NCBI GenBank assembly: GCA_017457045.1
Contig: JAFTIF010000009.1
Coordinates: 1-35,272 of the forward strand
DNA length: 35,272 bases
Direction of reading: 5' to 3'
Source of the DNA: Bacilli bacterium
GTDB taxonomy: Bacteria; Bacillota_I; Bacilli_A; RFN20; UBA1709
Each line of letters starts with the position of its first letter. Position 1 is the first letter of the stretch. The translations under genes and the position numbers were made by a program. This document shows positions 33,690 through 35,272 of the stretch, in pieces. A model generated the notes under the pieces. That model did no database searches. It saw only the letters and a list, made by a program, of their open reading frames with translations, and was not told where the DNA came from.

Positions 33690-35272
33690 TGTTTGGATAA
33701 CAATTCTTCGTATTTGATACTGCTGTATAATCTAAAACCACCTGCAAAGTTGTACGCGTCAAAGCCGTTTTGTGTTAAAATTCGGGTTGCCAAATAACTG
33801 CGAAGTCCGCTTTGACACATTACGTAGATTTTCTTAGTTTTATCAAGCTCGCCCAAACGCTCTCTTAAATCGTCCAACGGAATATTGATAAATCCGTCCG
33901 CGCGTCCGCGCATATATTCAAACGGCGTGCGCGTATCAAGCAAAATCCCGTCCTTTCTTTCTCTTAACGCAGGGATGTCCTCATAATAAAACTGCTTTAC
34001 GACACCGTTTTTGATATTGTCCGCAACGAAACCTGCCATATTCACGGGATCTTTCGCCGACGAATACGGCGGAGCGTACGCAAGGTCTAAATCCTTCAAC
34101 TCGTTCGCTTTCATACCTGCTCGAATGGCGGTTGCAATCACGTCAATGCGTTTATCTACGCCGTCATAGCCAACGATTTGTGCGCCCAAAATCTTATAAG
34201 TTTCCTTTTCAAAAAGGAGTTTTACAGTCATTGCCGTTGCATTCGGATAGTATCCTGCATGCGAGTTTTGCGTTAAAATCACCTTTTCGTATTCTATACC
34301 GCTCGCTTTGGCTTGTTGTTCGTTAATGCCCGTCGTTGCTACCGTCATATCGAACAATTTAATCACGGACGAGCCTTGCGAGCCTTGATATTCGCTGTTC
34401 AATCCGCAAATATTATCGGCAACTATACGCCCTTGTTTGTTGGCAGGCCCTGCCAAGGAAATCACCGCGTCTTGCTCGGTGATAAAGTGTTTTACCTGTA
34501 CTGCATCCCCCACCGCATAGATATCGGGAACGGAAGTTTCCATCTTTGCCTTTACCTTGATTGCGCCTTTCACGCCAAGCTCTAAACCTGCTTGTTTTGC
34601 AAGGGTGTTTTCGGGCGTAACACCGATGGAAACCACTACCATGTCCGCGTTGAGTTTATTTACGTTATCGATTTCTAGCGATATTTGCTCGCCGTTTTCC
34701 GTCAATTTTTCCGTGTTGGCATTCAGCAATAATTGCACGCCGTGACGACGGAAGTTTGCGTGAATAAAGGACGCCATATCGCAGTCAACCGTCGGCAAAA
34801 GATGGCTAGAGCGTTGCACGACAGCAGTCTTTACGCCAAGATGCATAAGATTTTCCGCCATTTCAAGCCCGATAAAGCCACCGCCTATCACGACGGCTGT
34901 TTGGGGCTGTTTTTGCTCGATAAAAGCGCGGATTTTGAGCGTGTCTTCTACTGTTCGGAGCGTGAATACTCTTTCATTTTCGACGTAAAAATCGGGCAAA
35001 ACAGGCTTTGCGCCAGGCGATAAAATCAGTTTATCGTAGGTTTCCGTGAAACTCGTCCCCGTCTTCAAATCGGTTACGGAAACGGTTTTGTTTTTCGTGT
35101 CAATATCGGTGACTTCGTGATAGACTTTCGCCACGATTTTGAAACGGCGGAAGAAACTTTCGGGAGTTTGCAAAGTCAAATCCTGCTCGTCTTCAATAAC
35201 ACCGCCGATATAGTACGGCAAACCGCAGTTTGCGTACGAAATAAAGCCCGAACGCTCGAAAATGATAATTTC
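33641..35272 (-). CDS. CoA-disulfide/CoA-persulfide reductase fused to rhodanese (5' end off the window)
   Basis: At least 543 residues are visible; the frame is open to the window edge, so the N-terminus is missing. Family features: the redox Cys in ISYANCGLPYYIGG, an NAD(P)H fold VVIGGGFIGLEMAENL, FAD-closing DIYAVGDAVQ, the dimer domain, then a C-terminal rhodanese with active-site loop CQSGLRS. Relatives reduce CoA disulfide, CoA persulfide or polysulfide with NAD(P)H, in sulfur or redox metabolism. After the rhodanese fold a CYSCG element closes the protein. The gene is strongly GC-rich: I counted 35 G/C in 34021-34080, against 16 of 60 in 33361-33420 inside the next gene. This indicates recent transfer. 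Confidence 0.88.
   Translation of the reverse strand, partial: EIIIFERSGFISYANCGLPYYIGGVIEDEQDLTLQTPESFFRRFKIVAKVYHEVTDIDTKNKTVSVTDLKTGTSFTETYDKLILSPGAKPVLPDFYVENERVFTLRTVEDTLKIRAFIEQKQPQTAVVIGGGFIGLEMAENLMHLGVKTAVVQRSSHLLPTVDCDMASFIHANFRRHGVQLLLNANTEKLTENGEQISLEIDNVNKLNADMVVVSIGVTPENTLAKQAGLELGVKGAIKVKAKMETSVPDIYAVGDAVQVKHFITEQDAVISLAGPANKQGRIVADNICGLNSEYQGSQGSSVIKLFDMTVATTGINEQQAKASGIEYEKVILTQNSHAGYYPNATAMTVKLLFEKETYKILGAQIVGYDGVDKRIDVIATAIRAGMKANELKDLDLAYAPPYSSAKDPVNMAGFVADNIKNGVVKQFYYEDIPALRERKDGILLDTRTPFEYMRGRADGFINIPLDDLRERLGELDKTKKIYVMCQSGLRSYLATRILTQNGFDAYNFAGGFRLYSSIKYEELLSKQCYSCGMERKKEQVTM

Noticed and set aside
34132..35023. Several open frames on the plus strand opposite the reductase-rhodanese gene
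   Set aside because: They lack ribosome sites and family motifs. The opposite strand is an intact, motif-rich gene, and GC-rich genes often leave open antisense frames.
35228..35237. GTTTGCGTAC within the reductase gene, like the 20-bp repeats at 32975-33034
   Set aside because: It encodes the conserved SYANC active-site segment, is a single copy, and shows no 20-bp periodicity; best explained by codon choice.
1..35272. UGA read as tryptophan (Mollicutes code)
   Set aside because: All tryptophans I inspected are TGG and the genes end normally under the standard code.
1..35272. CRISPR arrays, prophage modules or known defence systems
   Set aside because: No spacer-repeat arrays, integrases, phage structural genes or restriction/defence families are visible on either strand.

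Overview
The window reads as chromosomal DNA of a low-G+C, anaerobic, gut-type Firmicute (Erysipelotrichia/Mollicutes-neighbour or clostridial type; the exact lineage cannot be fixed from this stretch). The grounds are AT-rich coding and spacer DNA, strong AGGAGG-type ribosome sites, Trp read from TGG with no sign of UGA recoding, Bacillus-like housekeeping families, and an air-protection set (rubrerythrin, desulfoferrodoxin, Fur-family regulator) typical of obligate anaerobes. Nearly all genes lie on the minus strand in short operons, and most end at a hairpin plus U-tract that touches or overlaps the stop codon.

Layout. 1-129: right end of an IS200/IS605-type element with omega-RNA-like hairpins, its TnpB gene lying off the left edge. 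197-1024: XRE-type membrane regulator. 1165-6361: polyamine operon (XRE-cupin regulator, potA, potB, potC, potD) read from a consensus promoter with two tandem 21-bp operators. 6533-9088: LCP protein, P-loop kinase, ZIP metal transporter, Tyr/Gly-rich small protein. 9179-12215: oxidative-stress block (rubrerythrin, Fur-family repressor with a 7-1-7 palindrome, tRNA-His, short-chain dehydrogenase, membrane protein, desulfoferrodoxin). 12260-17834: MATE exporter with a HAD phosphatase, M18 aminopeptidase, GNAT, and a DUF1295 membrane enzyme with a small membrane protein. 17890-20499: MacB/FtsX-type ABC transporter fusion. 20625-25533: four tightly packed genes (lipid kinase, CrtI/RetSat-like flavoprotein, FNR-[2Fe-2S] reductase, YhhN lysoplasmalogenase-like protein) next to a TetR regulator. 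25614-29129: secreted pectate-lyase-like lipoprotein and a membrane metallophosphoesterase. 29207-32853: GNAT, flavin-reductase-like protein, RibD-like reductase, two small lipoproteins, a decayed stretch and a membrane protein. 33057-35272: SAM methyltransferase overlapping a CoA-disulfide/persulfide reductase-rhodanese gene of much higher G+C that runs off the right edge; three 20-bp-period TGCGTA repeats sit beside this block.

How they work together. The pot operon looks like an autoregulated polyamine importer. The 9-12 kb block detoxifies superoxide and peroxide. The 20.6-24.9 kb cassette is the best candidate for an undescribed system: its four membrane-lipid and redox activities are translationally coupled, suggesting a dedicated redox modification and turnover of a lipid or isoprenoid. 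The right end looks horizontally acquired, by composition and by the adjoining repeats.
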